NCBI GenBank assembly: GCA_963738445.1 | Contig: CAVTWS010000021.1 | Location: 1-7,361 of the forward strand | Direction of reading: 5' to 3' | Source: CAVTWS01 sp963738445 | GTDB taxonomy: Bacteria; Actinomycetota; Acidimicrobiia; Acidimicrobiales; SHLQ01 | Length of the DNA stretch: 7,361 bases | Shown: positions 6,384-7,361 of the stretch, in pieces | How positions within the stretch are numbered: position 1 is the stretch's first letter | How the letters are laid out: the number at the start of each line of letters is the position of its first letter | The notes under the pieces: generated by a model | The model's database searches: none | What the model saw: the letters and a program-made list of their open reading frames with translations, nothing else | Told to the model about the DNA's origin: nothing | Position numbers and translations under genes: made by a program

Positions 6384-7361
6384 CGGGCCTCCCCGGCTCG
6401 GTACATGATCGCTCCACCCATGTGCGGCGAGGAGTGGCAGGCGAGGCCGACCTCGACGCCGGCCCGCTGGCGGTCGCCGGCGCGCCCGGCGAGTTGCAGG
6501 TAACACTCCAGCATCTGCGGAACCCCGTGCATGCGCCCGTTCCCGATGGCGCCACCTCCGGACAAGACCGGGAGGGCACCGGGACGATCGCTGTCTATCC
6601 CGCCCTCGAGGGCCACCCGGTGCGCTTCGCCGACCGGGCACAGTCCCAACACCTCCATCCAGATGTAGATGAAGGGCGAGAAGCCGTCGTACAGCTGGGG
6701 CAGGTCGATCTCACCGGGGCCGATGCCCGAGCTGCGCCACAGGCGGTCGGCCAGGGCCCGACCGGCGTCCATCATGTCGTCGAGCGGCCAGTGCATGGGC
6801 ATGCGGCGACGGATCGGCATGGAACTGGCCAGGCCCGAGACGAGGACCGGCCGGTTGGGGAGGTCGCGCGCCCGCTCGGCGGACGTGAAGATGAACGCGG
6901 CGACCCCATCGACCGGGAGATCGCAGTCGAGGCGACAGATCGGATCGTTGATCATGGGCGTGTTGAGGTAGTCGTCGGCCGTGAGCGGTTTGTCGTACCA
7001 GTACGACCACGGGATCCGCGATCCGTTCTTCCGGGCCTCGACGACGACCTCCGCCATGGCCTCACGCGTCGCCCCGTAACGCTGGATGTACTCGTTGTAC
7101 GTGAGCCCGATCGTGGCCAGCGGTCCGAAGAACCCCTGAGGGGCGATCCACTGGTTCATCCCGCGGGCCGTGGACATGCCGCTGCCGTGGTAGCGACCCT
7201 GCGGGTTGTGGAGGGCGCGATGCAACAGGACGTAGTCGGCGGCCCCGCTGGCGATGGCGTTGACGGCCAGGGTCACCGTGCCGGGGATCTGCCCGAAGCC
7301 CTGGAACCCGGACACCCAAGCCGGATCGACGCCGAGGCGCTCGGCGAGCCAGCCCGAGGTG
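6380..7361 (-). CDS. Thiolase-like / lipid-transfer-type acyl-CoA protein without nucleophilic Cys, 5'-partial
   Basis: The C-terminal 326 residues of a thiolase-superfamily protein; the N-terminus lies beyond the window. The frame stays open above the GTG at 7315 (TSGWLAERLGVDPAW), so that GTG is internal. Visible pieces are the strand after the nucleophile loop (VNAIASGAADYVLLH), the YDGFSP motif common in SCP2/Ltp-type thiolases, the EVLGLCPVGEA segment, the C-terminal His motif GNGRMHG (His codon 6527-6529) and the glycine-rich end HSSPHMGGAIMY. At the nucleophile loop, where thiolases read VNGxCASG, this protein has VSGFQGFG, so the Cys is replaced by Gln (codon 7301-7303). That places it with the Cys-less thiolase-like proteins, some of which (Ltp2 with a DUF35 partner in steroid side-chain breakdown) act as retro-aldolases. 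Whether this one does is inference. It leads the visible operon and its TGA overlaps the ferredoxin ATG. Confidence 0.87.
   Translation of the reverse strand, partial: TSGWLAERLGVDPAWVSGFQGFGQIPGTVTLAVNAIASGAADYVLLHRALHNPQGRYHGSGMSTARGMNQWIAPQGFFGPLATIGLTYNEYIQRYGATREAMAEVVVEARKNGSRIPWSYWYDKPLTADDYLNTPMINDPICRLDCDLPVDGVAAFIFTSAERARDLPNRPVLVSGLASSMPIRRRMPMHWPLDDMMDAGRALADRLWRSSGIGPGEIDLPQLYDGFSPFIYIWMEVLGLCPVGEAHRVALEGGIDSDRPGALPVLSGGGAIGNGRMHGVPQMLECYLQLAGRAGDRQRAGVEVGLACHSSPHMGGAIMYRAGEAR
6388..6394 (-). promoter_or_regulatory. Ribosome binding site of the ferredoxin gene
   Basis: GGGGAGG on the minus strand, 4 nt before ATG 6383, inside the last codons of the thiolase-like gene. It fixes the ferredoxin start. 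Confidence 0.75.

Noticed and set aside
7313..7315. GTG as the true start of the thiolase-like gene
   Set aside because: The frame continues open to the window edge with thiolase-like sequence, and a start here would remove the N-terminal domain. The gene is treated as cut off by the window.
1..7361. Defence system, CRISPR array, mobile element or phage remnant
   Set aside because: No spaced repeats, transposase, integrase, attachment-site pair or defence-type domain was seen on either strand. All supported genes are metabolic or regulatory.

Overview
This is a very GC-rich, almost wholly coding window. The gene families (a double-domain CaiB/BaiF CoA-transferase, a luciferase-like F420-type oxidoreductase, a bacterial P450 with a small Cys-poor ferredoxin, a Cys-less thiolase-like protein and a TetR regulator) point to an actinobacterium, such as a mycobacterium-like or acidimicrobial lineage with rich lipid or steroid-type catabolism. 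That assignment is inferred from gene content and base composition. No rRNA, tRNA, CRISPR, transposase or phage gene was seen.

The window holds two convergent gene sets. From the left on the + strand come a CoA-transferase (2-2318, 5' end outside the window) and an LLM-class oxidoreductase (2318-3259), joined by a one-base TGATG stop/start overlap. From the right on the - strand come a thiolase-like protein (7361-6380, 5' end outside), a 71-aa ferredoxin (6383-6168), an SDR dehydrogenase (6156-5374), a cytochrome P450 (5377-4126) and a TetR-family regulator (4045-3248). The thiolase/ferredoxin and SDR/P450 pairs share ATGA overlaps, and ferredoxin and SDR are 11 nt apart, so this is one tightly packed, translationally coupled operon. 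The two sets meet tail to tail with a 12-bp overlap, and a perfect 8-bp inverted repeat covers both stop codons. There is no gene-free stretch above 300 bases, and no promoter region for either set lies inside the window.

Together the genes look like a catabolic cassette for a hydrophobic, CoA-activated substrate. CoA would be moved onto the acid (CoA-transferase), the skeleton hydroxylated (P450 fed by its ferredoxin), the alcohol oxidised (SDR), the carbon chain cleaved or condensed (thiolase-like protein), with an additional flavin/F420 redox step (LLM protein) and control by TetR. The order of steps and the substrate are inference; nothing in the sequence names the substrate.

Two genes are frameshifted as read. 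The CoA-transferase has two one-base losses (near 110-127 and at 352-354), and the P450 has one extra base (near 4411-4426). Both proteins are otherwise intact with conserved motifs, so sequence error is more likely than gene decay. The more interesting points are residue-level: the thiolase lacks its nucleophilic Cys, the P450 I-helix lacks the usual acidic residue, and the first half of the CoA-transferase appears to lack its catalytic Asp.
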